This document shows positions 43,187-51,137 of a stretch of 64,000 bases of DNA, in pieces. The stretch is from Streptomyces sp. NRRL F-2580. Its GTDB lineage: Bacteria > Actinomycetota > Actinomycetes > Streptomycetales > Streptomycetaceae. The position numbers and the translations under genes are program-made. Location: NCBI RefSeq assembly GCF_000720115.1, contig NZ_JOIR01000032.1:1-64000 (forward strand), read 5' to 3'. The notes beneath the pieces are model-generated. The model was not told where the DNA came from. It did not search any database and saw only the letters and a list, made by a program, of their open reading frames with translations. The number at the start of each line of letters is the position of its first letter. The stretch's first letter is position 1.

Positions 43187-44407
43187 TCACCAGGTCACGG
43201 GCAGCTCGTAGAGGCCGTAGACCAATGCGTCACTCTTGAAGGACAGTTCCTCTTCCGGCACGGCCAGGCGCAGATCCGGCAGTCTCCGGAAAAGCGTGTC
43301 GAACACGACCTGAAGCTCCAGGCGGCCGAGGTTCTGACCCAGGCACTGGTGCGGCCCGTAGCCGAAGGCCACGTGATGCCGTGCGTCCCTGCCGAAGTCG
43401 AGCTCCTCCGGATCGTCGAACACCGCGGGATCGCGGTTCGCCGCGAAGGTGGAGGCGATGACGGCCTCGCCCTTGCGGATGAGGAAGCCGCCGATTTCGA
43501 CGTCATCCAGCGCCAGCCGGTGCGCGCCGAAGTCCGGAATCGTGTAGAACCGCAGCAGCTCGTCGACGGCCTTCGGGGTCTTCGAGGGATCCGCCTTGAT
43601 CTCTGCGAGGAGCTCCGGCTTCGTAAGCATCGAGAACACACCGAGATTGATCATGTTCGCCGTGGTCTCGTGCCCTGCCAGCAGCACCAGCAGGCACAGG
43701 CTGGCAAGCTGCGGCCGGTCGATACCACCCTGCTGCCGCTGCAGTTCGATCTGCCGGCTCAGCAGGTCGTCGCCCGGATTCTTGATCTTCTCCTCGACCA
43801 GCTTGTCCATGTACTTGCGGAGCTTGACCGAGACGGCGATCCGGCCCTGTTCGTCGGTGGTGCGGCGCAGCAGGATCTCGGCCAGCTCCATGAAGTACTC
43901 GTGGCCCTCGTAGGGCATGCCGAGGATCTCGGAGACCACCAGCGACGGAACCGGCAGGGAGAAGACCTGATTCAGGTCCACGGGCTTCGGCATCTTCAGC
44001 ATGTCGTCGATGAATCCGTCGACGATCTCCTGGATCCGCGGTTTCATCGCGGCGACCCGCCGCACCGAGAATTCACTGATGACGGGCCGCCGCGCCGCCG
44101 CGTGTTCCGCGCCGTCGAGAATGATCATGAAGGGGGCATGCTTGGCCAGTGCCGCATTCTGCCCGGGCACCACGACCGGAAAATCTGGTGCGCGACGGTC
44201 CGAGCTGAGCTTGGGATTGGCCATCACGGCCCGCACGTCGTCGTATTTGGTGACGAGCCAGGCCTTTCCGCCGTCCGGGAGGACCACCTGACTGATCGGT
44301 GATTCCTCCCGGAACTTGGTGTAGACCGGCGGAATGGAGAAAGGGCATGTGCGCTGAATTGGGAAAGTGACGAGTTCGTTGTTCTCGTCGACATCGGCGT
44401 TCGCCAT
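43187..44407 (-). CDS. Cytochrome P450
   Basis: The 406-aa P450 has oxygen-binding I-helix AGHETTANM, K-helix ELLR and heme loop FGYGPHQCLGQNLGRLEL with the axial Cys355. It is soluble and of class I actinobacterial type. The downstream ferredoxin gene supplies the redox partner, while a reductase must come from elsewhere. It probably hydroxylates or couples the polyketide. It is the only clear oxygenase in the cluster. Confidence 0.94.
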   Translation of the reverse strand: MANADVDENNELVTFPIQRTCPFSIPPVYTKFREESPISQVVLPDGGKAWLVTKYDDVRAVMANPKLSSDRRAPDFPVVVPGQNAALAKHAPFMIILDGAEHAAARRPVISEFSVRRVAAMKPRIQEIVDGFIDDMLKMPKPVDLNQVFSLPVPSLVVSEILGMPYEGHEYFMELAEILLRRTTDEQGRIAVSVKLRKYMDKLVEEKIKNPGDDLLSRQIELQRQQGGIDRPQLASLCLLVLLAGHETTANMINLGVFSMLTKPELLAEIKADPSKTPKAVDELLRFYTIPDFGAHRLALDDVEIGGFLIRKGEAVIASTFAANRDPAVFDDPEELDFGRDARHHVAFGYGPHQCLGQNLGRLELQVVFDTLFRRLPDLRLAVPEEELSFKSDALVYGLYELPVTW

Positions 44408-44423
44408 GAGACCCCTTGGTCGG

Positions 44424-44444
44424 AGTTTGCGCTTTCTGCAAACT
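44424..44444. promoter_or_regulatory. AGTTTGC-N7-GCAAACT palindrome upstream of the P450 gene
   Basis: A perfect 7-7-7 inverted repeat begins 17 nt upstream of the P450 start. A second, imperfect one (TGTCAATTC ... GAATTGTCA, 44484-44510) ends at the regulator stop. Either could be an operator for the P450-ferredoxin unit or an mRNA leader hairpin. Confidence 0.45.
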
Positions 44445-44510
44445 CACGATAGCCCGGGCATCTACACGGTCAGGTTCAGCGAATGTCAATTCTCCGCACA
44501 TGAATTGTCA

Positions 44511-45323
44511 TCACAAGCTGCGGAGTTTGAATCCCACCCCACGAACGGTAACGATCCAGTCCGGCTCGCCCAGCTTGCTCCGGAGGCTGCTGACGTGCGT
44601 GTCGACTGTGCGGCGTGACCAGGATTCTCCCCAGACCTGATGCATGATGGATTCCCGCGAGATCACCCGTCCCGGCGTGCTGGCCAGCAGGGCGAGCAGA
44701 TCGAACTCCTTGCGCGTCACCGGGACCGGTTCGCCGTGCACCTCGACCTCACGGGAGTCGCTGTCGATCCGGAGCGGGCCGTGCTCGAGCACGGCCGCGT
44801 CATCGGCGCCCGTATCGGTGTGCGTGGTCTGGCGCGAACGCCGCATCACCGCATTCAGACGGGCCATCAGTTCCCTGAGCCCGTAGGGTTTGATGACGTA
44901 GTCGTCCGCTCCGGCCTGCAACGCGAGAACGCAGTCGAGCTCGGACCCTTGCGAGGTGACGGCGATGACCGGGATGTCGCGGGCCGCCCGGATCTCGCGG
45001 CACACCTCGAGGCCGTCCAGGTCCGGGAGATCGAGGTCCAGTAGCACGAGGTCCGCGGTCTCGAACGAGGCCAGTGCGTCCCCGCCCGAGTCGACGGCAG
45101 CGACATCGTGGCCATGGCGCGCGAGGGCTTCGGTAAGCGTCGCGCGATCGGTCTGGTTGCTCTCGGCGACGAGGATCCGCCAGGTGTCCGAGACGTTCCG
45201 GGGTGGCGCCGGCGGTGGAGGTGGTGCTGCGGCGCCGCGCCGGATGCCGAAGATCGATCGGACCGTCGCGCGGTGCTCGCCGTTGTGGGTTTCGGTTAAC
45301 TCTTCTTGAGCAGTCGCTTTCAT
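44511..45323 (-). CDS. Atypical OmpR-family response regulator (cluster-situated)
   Basis: The 270-aa protein has an extra N-terminal segment of about 45 residues with a Pro run (APPPPPAPPRN), then a receiver and a winged-helix domain (RKEFDLLALLASTPGRVISR, RRTVDTHVSSLRSKLG). The phospho-acceptor Asp is present in LVLLDLDLPDLDG and Lys in VIKPYG. The usual acidic pair after beta-1 is changed to Glu-Ser (ILVAESN). No kinase is nearby. This resembles JadR1-type regulators that respond to ligands rather than phosphorylation. Confidence 0.88.
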   Translation of the reverse strand: MKATAQEELTETHNGEHRATVRSIFGIRRGAAAPPPPPAPPRNVSDTWRILVAESNQTDRATLTEALARHGHDVAAVDSGGDALASFETADLVLLDLDLPDLDGLEVCREIRAARDIPVIAVTSQGSELDCVLALQAGADDYVIKPYGLRELMARLNAVMRRSRQTTHTDTGADDAAVLEHGPLRIDSDSREVEVHGEPVPVTRKEFDLLALLASTPGRVISRESIMHQVWGESWSRRTVDTHVSSLRSKLGEPDWIVTVRGVGFKLRSL

Positions 45324-45355
45324 TGTGCTGTTATCCCCCGTTCTCAGTTCCCCGC

Positions 45356-45784
45356 TCAGTGCGGCGGGTTACCGGTCTTCCATATCAGCTCGAACGAAAG
45401 GCGTGAAAGGCGCCAGCCTTGCTCGGTATACACCGCGTCGCCCGTGACGTAGGTACCGGACACGTAGTGCGGCAGCGTCTCGCCATCCCGCTGGTGGTGC
45501 ACATGCACCGACGTCATATTGGCGCGAAGCATCGCGCGATCCGCAGCGATGCTCACAATCGCCGGCGTATTCAGATGATGGGTGCGATCCCACATCGCCA
45601 GCGCCTTCTGGTGATATTCGACGAGGCCGTCGATTCCCGCGTGCCGACTGACGGGGAACTCGATGAGCACATCTTCCGAGAAAAGGCTGGACGCCCACTC
45701 GTCGTCAAGTTTGTCGTAGTCGAGCCCGAGAACGTATCGGTCAAGAAGTGAACTTATCTCGGCGTCTAAGTGGCTTGTTTTCAT
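45356..45784 (-). CDS. SnoaL/NTF2-like protein (copy 2)
   Basis: The 142-aa NTF2 fold has the N-terminal SSLLDRYVLGLDYDKLDDEW helix, FSEDVLIEFPVSRHAGIDGLVEY and a C-terminal strand LSRLSFELIWKTG that parallels WLLSRIGIEPVWTTG of copy 1. The two are paralogues in fold but clearly diverged. It lies 32 nt upstream of the response regulator and probably heads the operon SnoaL2-regulator-P450-ferredoxin. Confidence 0.8.
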   Translation of the reverse strand: MKTSHLDAEISSLLDRYVLGLDYDKLDDEWASSLFSEDVLIEFPVSRHAGIDGLVEYHQKALAMWDRTHHLNTPAIVSIAADRAMLRANMTSVHVHHQRDGETLPHYVSGTYVTGDAVYTEQGWRLSRLSFELIWKTGNPPH

Positions 45785-45829
45785 TGGATGATCATGTAGC
45801 CTCTCTAGCGGTTACGCAACCATAACGGG

Positions 45830-45844
45830 ACCCATGTGATGGGT
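45830..45844. promoter_or_regulatory. ACCCAT-GTG-ATGGGT palindrome upstream of SnoaL-like copy 2
   Basis: A perfect 6-3-6 palindrome lies 46 nt upstream of the start of the SnoaL2-regulator operon. It could be an operator or a start-site-proximal hairpin. Confidence 0.45.
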
Positions 45845-46253
45845 GTCACCGCGGGCCGGTCGAGTCGTTTCATCCCGCCGAATTACCTGCAGCTGCACGA
45901 AACTGCAAGAGTTACCCCCGGTTTTTGGTGAACTCCTGAACATCGATGCATGCCTCGGCGCGACGACATTCCGACCGCGTACCGGTCGGCTGCCGTCCAT
46001 GGCCGGCGGCGGTGGCGGCCGATGCCCTGCACGCCCGGCGCGACCATGCCTGCCCTCTGGCCGGGCCGAGGGGCGCATCCCGTGTCTGATTCCTGTCGCG
46101 TCGAGCGTACACGAGTCGAAGTCACAACGTAATCATAGTTGCTAGGCAATTCTCCTCGCATCATGTTTTCGTCGACCTATCGCCAAAGGTAATCGTCAGG
46201 TGACGTTGCGTGAATGCATATTGCGGGTCGAACCTTCTTGAAGTGGTACAGAC
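45845..46253. other. Noncoding promoter region within the PKS cluster
   Basis: Together with the flanking palindrome and terminator, this belongs to a 581-bp gap (45785-46365). It has stop codons in all frames, lower GC (for example CGTAATCATAGTTGCTAGGC) and no codon-usage signal. It should contain the promoter of the SnoaL2-regulator-P450-ferredoxin operon; I cannot place -35/-10 boxes with confidence. Confidence 0.5.
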
Positions 46254-46322
46254 AGGCGTGAAGCCTCTGGTGCGCGGACCTGGTCTTGGCAGACCAGTTC
46301 CGGTACCAGAGGCTTCACGCCT
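46254..46322 (-). terminator. Large nested hairpin after TcmI-like copy 2
   Basis: AGGCGTGAAGCCTCTGGT pairs perfectly over 18 bp with its complement at 46305-46322. The loop contains a second hairpin, CTGGTCT/AGACCAG (46280-46297). It begins 43 nt beyond the stop at 46366 and should terminate the exporter-cyclase transcript. Confidence 0.85.
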
Positions 46323-46365
46323 GCCCGGCAGCGCCGCGATCCGCAGACGCCGGCGACTCATCGCG

Positions 46366-47019
46366 TCATGACGCCTCCCAGCCGTAGAAGCGGCTCGCGA
46401 TGCCGTCCGTCGCCGGCTCCTCGAGAGCGAGCTCCGGCAGGTCCCGGACCACCTTGCCGAACCAGATGTCCGAAGCGGCCTTCTGTGCGATATCCGCACC
46501 ATTGCTGCCGGTGTAGTCCTGAATGTGGATGCACAGATCCTTGAAGGCGAACAGCTGGCGCCGACGGATTCCCGTCGATCGGGAGGATTCGGTGGATTCG
46601 AACTCCCGGAAGGCACTCGAGACGGCGGGAATCATCGCCTGGTCCATCCGGGTGATGGTGACGGCGGTATTCGTCCGACCCTGGTTCTCGAACGGCTCGC
46701 CCTCCCAGTCGTGGAAGCAGAAAGCCGTGGAATCGGCCGGGGAGTTCCATGTTTCGGGTTCGTACGGCGTGACGAACACCTTCATGTCGATCGCCAGTCG
46801 ACCCATTCGCGGATCGGTCTTGACCTTTTCCAGCGCGGCCTGGTCGGACTTCTCGGCGAAATCGTACAGGTGGATCTGAATGTCGTCGTGAATGAATAGC
46901 TGGCGGCGGCGCAATCCGATCATGTTCGGGATTTCCGTGCTGTCGAATTCGGCGAACAGCTTCGAGACCTCGGGAATGGAATTCTGGTCCATCTTCGCGA
47001 CGGTGACCATGGTGCGCAT
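46366..47019 (-). CDS. Tandem-domain TcmI-like polyketide cyclase (copy 2)
   Basis: The 217-aa protein has two TcmI-type domains. Domain 1 (about 1-108) has IGLRRRQLFIHDDIQIHLYD and ends AFCFHDWEG. Domain 2 (about 109-217) has NTAVTITRMDQAMIPAVSSA, GIRRRQLFAFKDLCIHIQDY and ends SRFYGWEAS. Both domains look full length, unlike domain 1 of copy 1. ATG 47019 is chosen by alignment with the start of copy 1; GTG 47028 and ATG 47025 are alternatives. It is 37 nt downstream of the exporter gene. Confidence 0.85.
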   Translation of the reverse strand: MRTMVTVAKMDQNSIPEVSKLFAEFDSTEIPNMIGLRRRQLFIHDDIQIHLYDFAEKSDQAALEKVKTDPRMGRLAIDMKVFVTPYEPETWNSPADSTAFCFHDWEGEPFENQGRTNTAVTITRMDQAMIPAVSSAFREFESTESSRSTGIRRRQLFAFKDLCIHIQDYTGSNGADIAQKAASDIWFGKVVRDLPELALEEPATDGIASRFYGWEAS

Positions 47020-47056
47020 GTTCATCACTTCCTGGTGGGAGAGTATCGATATTCGG

Positions 47057-48571
47057 TTACGCGATCGGCGCGGATTCCACCTCGGGCAGCTGCGCCCCGG
47101 CTTCGGTGGTGCGGTTCTTGGTGGTGACCGCCGCGAGGACGAGGCCGACGACCGCGATTCCGGCGCAGACGCTGAGGAGCAGGCTCATGCCGCTCATGAA
47201 GGCCGTCTGGACGCCGTGGAGCATCGCCTGGTCGCCGAGCGAGTCGGCAACGGCTACACCGGAGCCGACGCCTTCGGAGACCGGCTTGTGGTTGAGCGGG
47301 CCGAGTTCGGAGTGGTACCGGGTGGACAGCACCGTGCCGAGCACCGCGACACCGGTGGTGCCGGCCGCCTGGCGCAGGGCCGACAGCAGGGCCGATCCGG
47401 CGCCCGCCCGCTCGGGGGTGAGCGCGCCCACGGCCAGGGCCATGGAGGTGGGCAGTACCAGGCCGATGCCGAGGCCGACGATGGCCATCCAGGCGGCGAC
47501 GAACCCGTACGAGGTGCCGATGTCGGTCAGCGAGCCAAGTCCCATCCCGACCGCGAGGACGGCGAAGCCGATCATCAGGGTCGCCTTGAGACCGATCTTG
47601 TCGCGCAGGCCCTCCAGGAAGTTCGAGGCCACCAGCAGGCCGCCGATCATCGGGAGCATGCGCAGACCGCTGCCGAGCGAATCGACGCCGAGTACCGACT
47701 GGAAGTACAGCGGGATGGTGAAGAACAGGCCGAACATCGCGAAGGCGTTGATCAGCTGGTAGATGGTGCCCATGCTGAATCCGCGGTCCCCGAAGAGGCT
47801 GAGATCCGCGAGGGCGTGTTCCCGGGTCCGCTCCCAGGCGACGAAGCCCGCGATCAGGGCGAGGCCCGCCGCGAAGGTTCCCCAGGCCGTGCCGTCACCC
47901 CAGCCTTCGTCGCCGAACCGGATCAACCCGTAGGTGAGACCGACCAGTCCGGCGCCCGAGAGCACCACGCTGACCGGGTCGATCGGCCGGCGGACCCGGC
48001 TGCGGGATTCCGGCATCCACAGGCCCACCGCGAGCGCGCCGATGATGACGGTCGGGATGTTTACCAGGAACACCGAGCCCCACCAGAAGTGGTTGAGCAG
48101 CAGGCCGCCGACGATGGGGCCCAACGGCATTCCGAGTGTCACCGCCGTGATCCACACGGTGGTGGCCCGGCCGCGTTCCGCCGGGTCGGGGAACAGCACC
48201 GGGATCATCCCCATCGACAGGGACATCAGCGCTGCCGCCGCGACACCGAGAAGCACGCGGGCCGAGATCAGCTCGCCGGACGACGAGGCGAGCGCGCACC
48301 AGACCGAGGCCGCGCCGAACAGCATCAGGGCGCCGAACACGACCTTCTTCCGCCCTAACCGGTCGCCGAGCGCACCGGCGGGCAGCATCACCCCCGCCAG
48401 CGTCAGGGTGTAGGCGGTGCTGAACCACTGCAGGGCCGCGGTGCCGGCGTGCATGTCGCGGGCGAGTGTCGGCAGGGCGATGTTCAGCACCGTCATGTCG
48501 AGCCCGACGGTCAGCATCGCGAGAGCGAGCGCACCGAGGGCCAGCCAGCGGCGCGTAGCCGTCACTTTCAT
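47057..48571 (-). CDS. MFS drug exporter, DHA2 (14-TM) family
   Basis: The 504-aa protein has about 14 hydrophobic helices. Motif A is seen as GALGDRLGRKKVV, the helix-1 motif as LDMTVLNIALPTLA (family motif D1), and motif C-like GPIVGGLLL. These are proton-driven antiporters and it is the likely self-resistance pump for the polyketide. ATG 48571 follows GGAGG. A palindrome 34 bp upstream and the TetR gene across the gap suggest ligand-induced expression. Confidence 0.92.
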   Translation of the reverse strand: MKVTATRRWLALGALALAMLTVGLDMTVLNIALPTLARDMHAGTAALQWFSTAYTLTLAGVMLPAGALGDRLGRKKVVFGALMLFGAASVWCALASSSGELISARVLLGVAAAALMSLSMGMIPVLFPDPAERGRATTVWITAVTLGMPLGPIVGGLLLNHFWWGSVFLVNIPTVIIGALAVGLWMPESRSRVRRPIDPVSVVLSGAGLVGLTYGLIRFGDEGWGDGTAWGTFAAGLALIAGFVAWERTREHALADLSLFGDRGFSMGTIYQLINAFAMFGLFFTIPLYFQSVLGVDSLGSGLRMLPMIGGLLVASNFLEGLRDKIGLKATLMIGFAVLAVGMGLGSLTDIGTSYGFVAAWMAIVGLGIGLVLPTSMALAVGALTPERAGAGSALLSALRQAAGTTGVAVLGTVLSTRYHSELGPLNHKPVSEGVGSGVAVADSLGDQAMLHGVQTAFMSGMSLLLSVCAGIAVVGLVLAAVTTKNRTTEAGAQLPEVESAPIA

Positions 48572-48604
48572 GAGTCCTCCTCAAAATGGCGAAGTCACTA
48601 CGAG

Positions 48605-48621
48605 TTCAGAGTAGATCTGAA
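48605..48621. promoter_or_regulatory. TTCAGA-GTAGA-TCTGAA operator-like palindrome upstream of the exporter
   Basis: A perfect 6-5-6 inverted repeat lies 34 bp upstream of the MFS start in an AT-rich promoter stretch. Its size and position fit a TetR-family operator; the TetR gene at 49528-50127 is the candidate binder. Confidence 0.6.
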
Positions 48622-48674
48622 TTTGAAGTGCATGTCAATACGGATCCACTTGCCTTCCGGGCTCGGTTCGGGGC

Positions 48675-48791
48675 ATGGTTGGCCTCACCCCAGGTCCGAT
48701 CCGGACGGGGGTGCTCGCCGAGGAGGGGCCGATGGACGTACCGCTCGAGCCGCTGACCGCCTTGAAGCGCTACGGGGAGTTGGTGCCATGA
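48675..48791 (+). CDS. 38-aa ORF translationally coupled to the next gene
   Basis: ATG 48675 to TGA 48791 gives 38 residues ending LTALKRYGELVP. The stop overlaps the next start (ATGA). It may be a leader peptide, a small protein, or the remnant of a larger gene. The GAGGAGG in its middle could also serve an internal ATG at 48732. Evidence is limited to the overlap. Confidence 0.35.
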   Translation: MVGLTPGPIRTGVLAEEGPMDVPLEPLTALKRYGELVP

Positions 48792-49384
48792 GGCTCACGC
48801 CGTTCGAGCGGCGGGTGGTCACCGCATGCCGAGCCGCTGCAACCGTTTGTCCGGGGCAACTACGCCTGGAACGCCATGTGTTGGCGGCGCTGATCGAGTA
48901 TGCGACGGACGTCGAGTCGCTGGGCGGCGGCGCCTTCGGGCTGCGCGGGGCCGCGACGGGACCGTGCTGTCTTCATCTGGACGCCGACCCGTCCCTCCTC
49001 GGGTACCTCGTCCACCGGCTCTCCGCCGCCGACTTGGGGCCCGAAGGGCGATGCACCGTCGTACGCGGCCGGCCGGACCGCCTCGAACTGCGGCCCCGGG
49101 ACGGACACGGACGGATCGTCTTCCATCTGGACGCCGCCGGCGTACGCGCCCTGGGGGAGTGGGAGCGGGATCTCACCCTTGTCTACGGGGGTGACCGAAG
49201 CGCCCGCCGTACGGAGCTGCCCTGCCCGGGCGCCGCACAGTACGGCGGTGGCCCCGCGGCCGATGTGCCGGCGAGCCGGGAGCTGCGGCGCGTGGTGCGC
49301 GGCCTGCCCGCTGTCCTCCATGCGCACGAGGCATCGGTGTCGGTGCGGATCGAGACCGGCTCCGCACGTGATCCCCGTATGTGA
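48788..49384 (+). CDS. Hypothetical protein, 198 aa
   Basis: The reading frame from ATG 48788 has Streptomyces-like third-position GC after the first 20 codons. The protein starts MRLTPFERRVVTACRAAATV and has no transmembrane segment. I recognise no family. It lies between the exporter and TetR genes but on the plus strand. The opposite-strand frame is less plausible by codon use. Confidence 0.5.
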   Translation: MRLTPFERRVVTACRAAATVCPGQLRLERHVLAALIEYATDVESLGGGAFGLRGAATGPCCLHLDADPSLLGYLVHRLSAADLGPEGRCTVVRGRPDRLELRPRDGHGRIVFHLDAAGVRALGEWERDLTLVYGGDRSARRTELPCPGAAQYGGGPAADVPASRELRRVVRGLPAVLHAHEASVSVRIETGSARDPRM

Positions 49385-49527
49385 TCCCCGCACTCGAACG
49401 CCCTGACGGGACCGCTCGGTGCCGCGGGGAGTGGCATCGCCCCTAGGGGGGCGTCTTGCCGGTCAGGCCGGGCTCGCGGGGCCGCTGGACACCGAGCGCA
49501 CGGTCCTGGTCCGCGGCGCCGGCGGCC

Positions 49528-50127
49528 CTACTCCGCGGTGTCGGGCTTCCGGGCGGCCGCGGTACCGAAGTCCGCCCAGCCGTACCGCAGTCGCTGGAAC
49601 ACGGACGCCAGATCCGCCGGGGAGTGATCCCCGTAGGTGACGAGGAAGATGGCGTCCAGGATGAAGCGGGCGAGGGCCGTCGCGAGCAGGTCGCCCTCCG
49701 GGACCCCGGCCTCCTGCGCCAGGGTGGCGGCGAGGCTGGCCTCCCAGCGGTGCCGCACCCGGCCGGCGTAATCCAGCAGCGCCGGTGTGGATTTGACGAG
49801 TTCGACGAAGTCTTCGCCGGACGGGCCGCCCGGCGCGGGCTGCGCCACCGGCGCCAGGTGCGCCTCGAGCGCGTCCAGGATCGAGACGCCGGTGTCGCGG
49901 TCACGGACCGCGGCCGTCAATGCGCGGTCGTACTCGTCCTCGGCGTCGAAGACCAGCGCTTCCTTGCAGGGGAAATAGGCGAACAGTGTGCTCACGGCCA
50001 CTTCCGCGGCGTCGGAAATCTCCGCAACGGTCACATTCTCGAATCCGCGCTCGCGGAACAGGGTGAATGCGGCGTCCGCCAGGCGCTTTCGCGTCTGCGC
50101 CTTCTTCCGTTCTCGCAGTCCCGCCAC
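49528..50127 (-). CDS. TetR-family regulator
   Basis: The 199-aa protein has an N-terminal HTH (RKRLADAAFTLFRERGFENV, then TVAEISDAAEVAVSTLFAYF) and a C-terminal ligand domain with LLATALARFILDAIF. GTG 50127 is preferred because AAGGGG lies 8 nt upstream; an open frame extends to GTG 50193. As the only TetR gene at the cluster edge, it is the best candidate to control the MFS exporter and bind the polyketide product (inference). Confidence 0.88.
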   Translation of the reverse strand: MAGLRERKKAQTRKRLADAAFTLFRERGFENVTVAEISDAAEVAVSTLFAYFPCKEALVFDAEDEYDRALTAAVRDRDTGVSILDALEAHLAPVAQPAPGGPSGEDFVELVKSTPALLDYAGRVRHRWEASLAATLAQEAGVPEGDLLATALARFILDAIFLVTYGDHSPADLASVFQRLRYGWADFGTAAARKPDTAE

Positions 50128-50442
50128 TCCGGCAACCCCTTGCACTAGGGACGTCTTAAATCGTTGTCCGTCGCCCCTATTTGGCCCTGCCACGTGAGCG
50201 GAATTGGGCGAATTGACGCCCTGGCGGCAGAAAGGTGCCGCAGGCTAGCAAGGATGCGAGTGCTGAGATTGTATCCGGGCGCCGAAATCAGGTCACCTTT
50301 CAGGGGGCGATCTTACAGGGTGGGGCCTCGGTCTGTCTGCGACGGCGGACGGGAAGGGGCTGGTCGCGCGTATCGGGGCGGTGCTGCCGGGGCCTGGTAA
50401 AACCGCTGGCCGGGGCGGGTGTGGGCGTGTGACGGTACGGCC
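50128..50442. other. Intergenic region right of the TetR gene
   Basis: The 315 bp contain no credible gene and no strong hairpin. AT-richer sequence just upstream of the TetR start (ACGTCTTAAATCGTTG) probably holds its promoter. The interval marks the right edge of the PKS island. Confidence 0.5.
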
Positions 50443-50541
50443 ATGGGCAATTCCGTCGCGTACCCGGTCCACCGCACCGGCGATCCCGCCGAGGCGTACG
50501 CCAAGGCGCGGCTGCTGGGCGAGCCGGAGCGGGGCTGCTGA
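50443..50541 (+). CDS. 32-aa truncated duplicate of the downstream protein's N-terminus
   Basis: ATG 50443 to TGA 50541 encodes 32 residues. The first 25 align with the N-terminus of the protein starting at 50546 (AYPVxRxxDxAEAYxxARLL in both), then it ends in GEPERGC. It is either a relic of a tandem gene duplication or a leader peptide upstream of the full gene, which begins 5 nt after its stop. Confidence 0.5.
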   Translation: MGNSVAYPVHRTGDPAEAYAKARLLGEPERGC

Positions 50542-50545
50542 GGCG

Positions 50546-51106
50546 ATGGGAAGTTCGCAGGCCTACCCCGTGTTCCGGCCCGACGACCTCGCCGAGGCCT
50601 ACCGGCGGGCCCGACTGCTGTGCGCGCGGATGAAGCCGCTCGACGCGCAGATGTGGCTGTGCGCGCAGGCGCACACCGTGGAGGAGGCCCGGGGGCTGGC
50701 GGGACTGCTGCCGACGGGCCTGTTCGAGCCGTCGTACGACTGGGCCCGGGACGTCTGGTTCGCGGGCGCCGAACTGCCCGGCGACGACCGGGAACTGGCG
50801 GCCGAACTGCCGCTGACCGGCGACGCGTACGCGGCCCCGGGCCCCGTCGAACGGGGCTTCCTGCGCGCGCTGGGCGGCGGAGCGGCCACGATGCTCTGGT
50901 ACGGGGACTGGCCGTGCGTCCCCGAGATCCCGTCCGCGTCGCCGCACACGACCAACCAGCGGGTGGAACTCGACGTCAACGAGGACCATCCGGACGGCCG
51001 GCACACGGTCTACGTGCACTTCGCGTACGCCGACGAGGTGGGGGCGGCCCATCTGGCGGCCGCGATCGGCGGCTCGGTGCTGGGCCCCGGGCAGCTGGGC
51101 CGCTGA
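50546..51106 (+). CDS. Hypothetical protein, 186 aa
   Basis: The 186-aa soluble protein starts MGSSQAYPVFRPDDLAEAYR. It has a central Trp-rich stretch (YDWARDVWFAGAELPGDD, MLWYGDWPCVPEIPSA) and ends HLAAAIGGSVLGPGQLGR. GAGG lies just before ATG 50546. I do not recognise a family. The preceding 32-aa ORF duplicates its N-terminus. It is followed by trpF after 31 nt. Confidence 0.7.
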   Translation: MGSSQAYPVFRPDDLAEAYRRARLLCARMKPLDAQMWLCAQAHTVEEARGLAGLLPTGLFEPSYDWARDVWFAGAELPGDDRELAAELPLTGDAYAAPGPVERGFLRALGGGAATMLWYGDWPCVPEIPSASPHTTNQRVELDVNEDHPDGRHTVYVHFAYADEVGAAHLAAAIGGSVLGPGQLGR

Positions 51107-51137
51107 GGCCGTCGCCCCGGCCGCATACGCTGGGCTC

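Noticed and set aside
35086..50127. PKS cluster considered as a whiE-type spore pigment locus
   Set aside because: Spore-pigment clusters lack a C9 ketoreductase and usually contain a cupin-like gene and a flavin hydroxylase. Here a KR, P450/ferredoxin, exporter and regulators are present.
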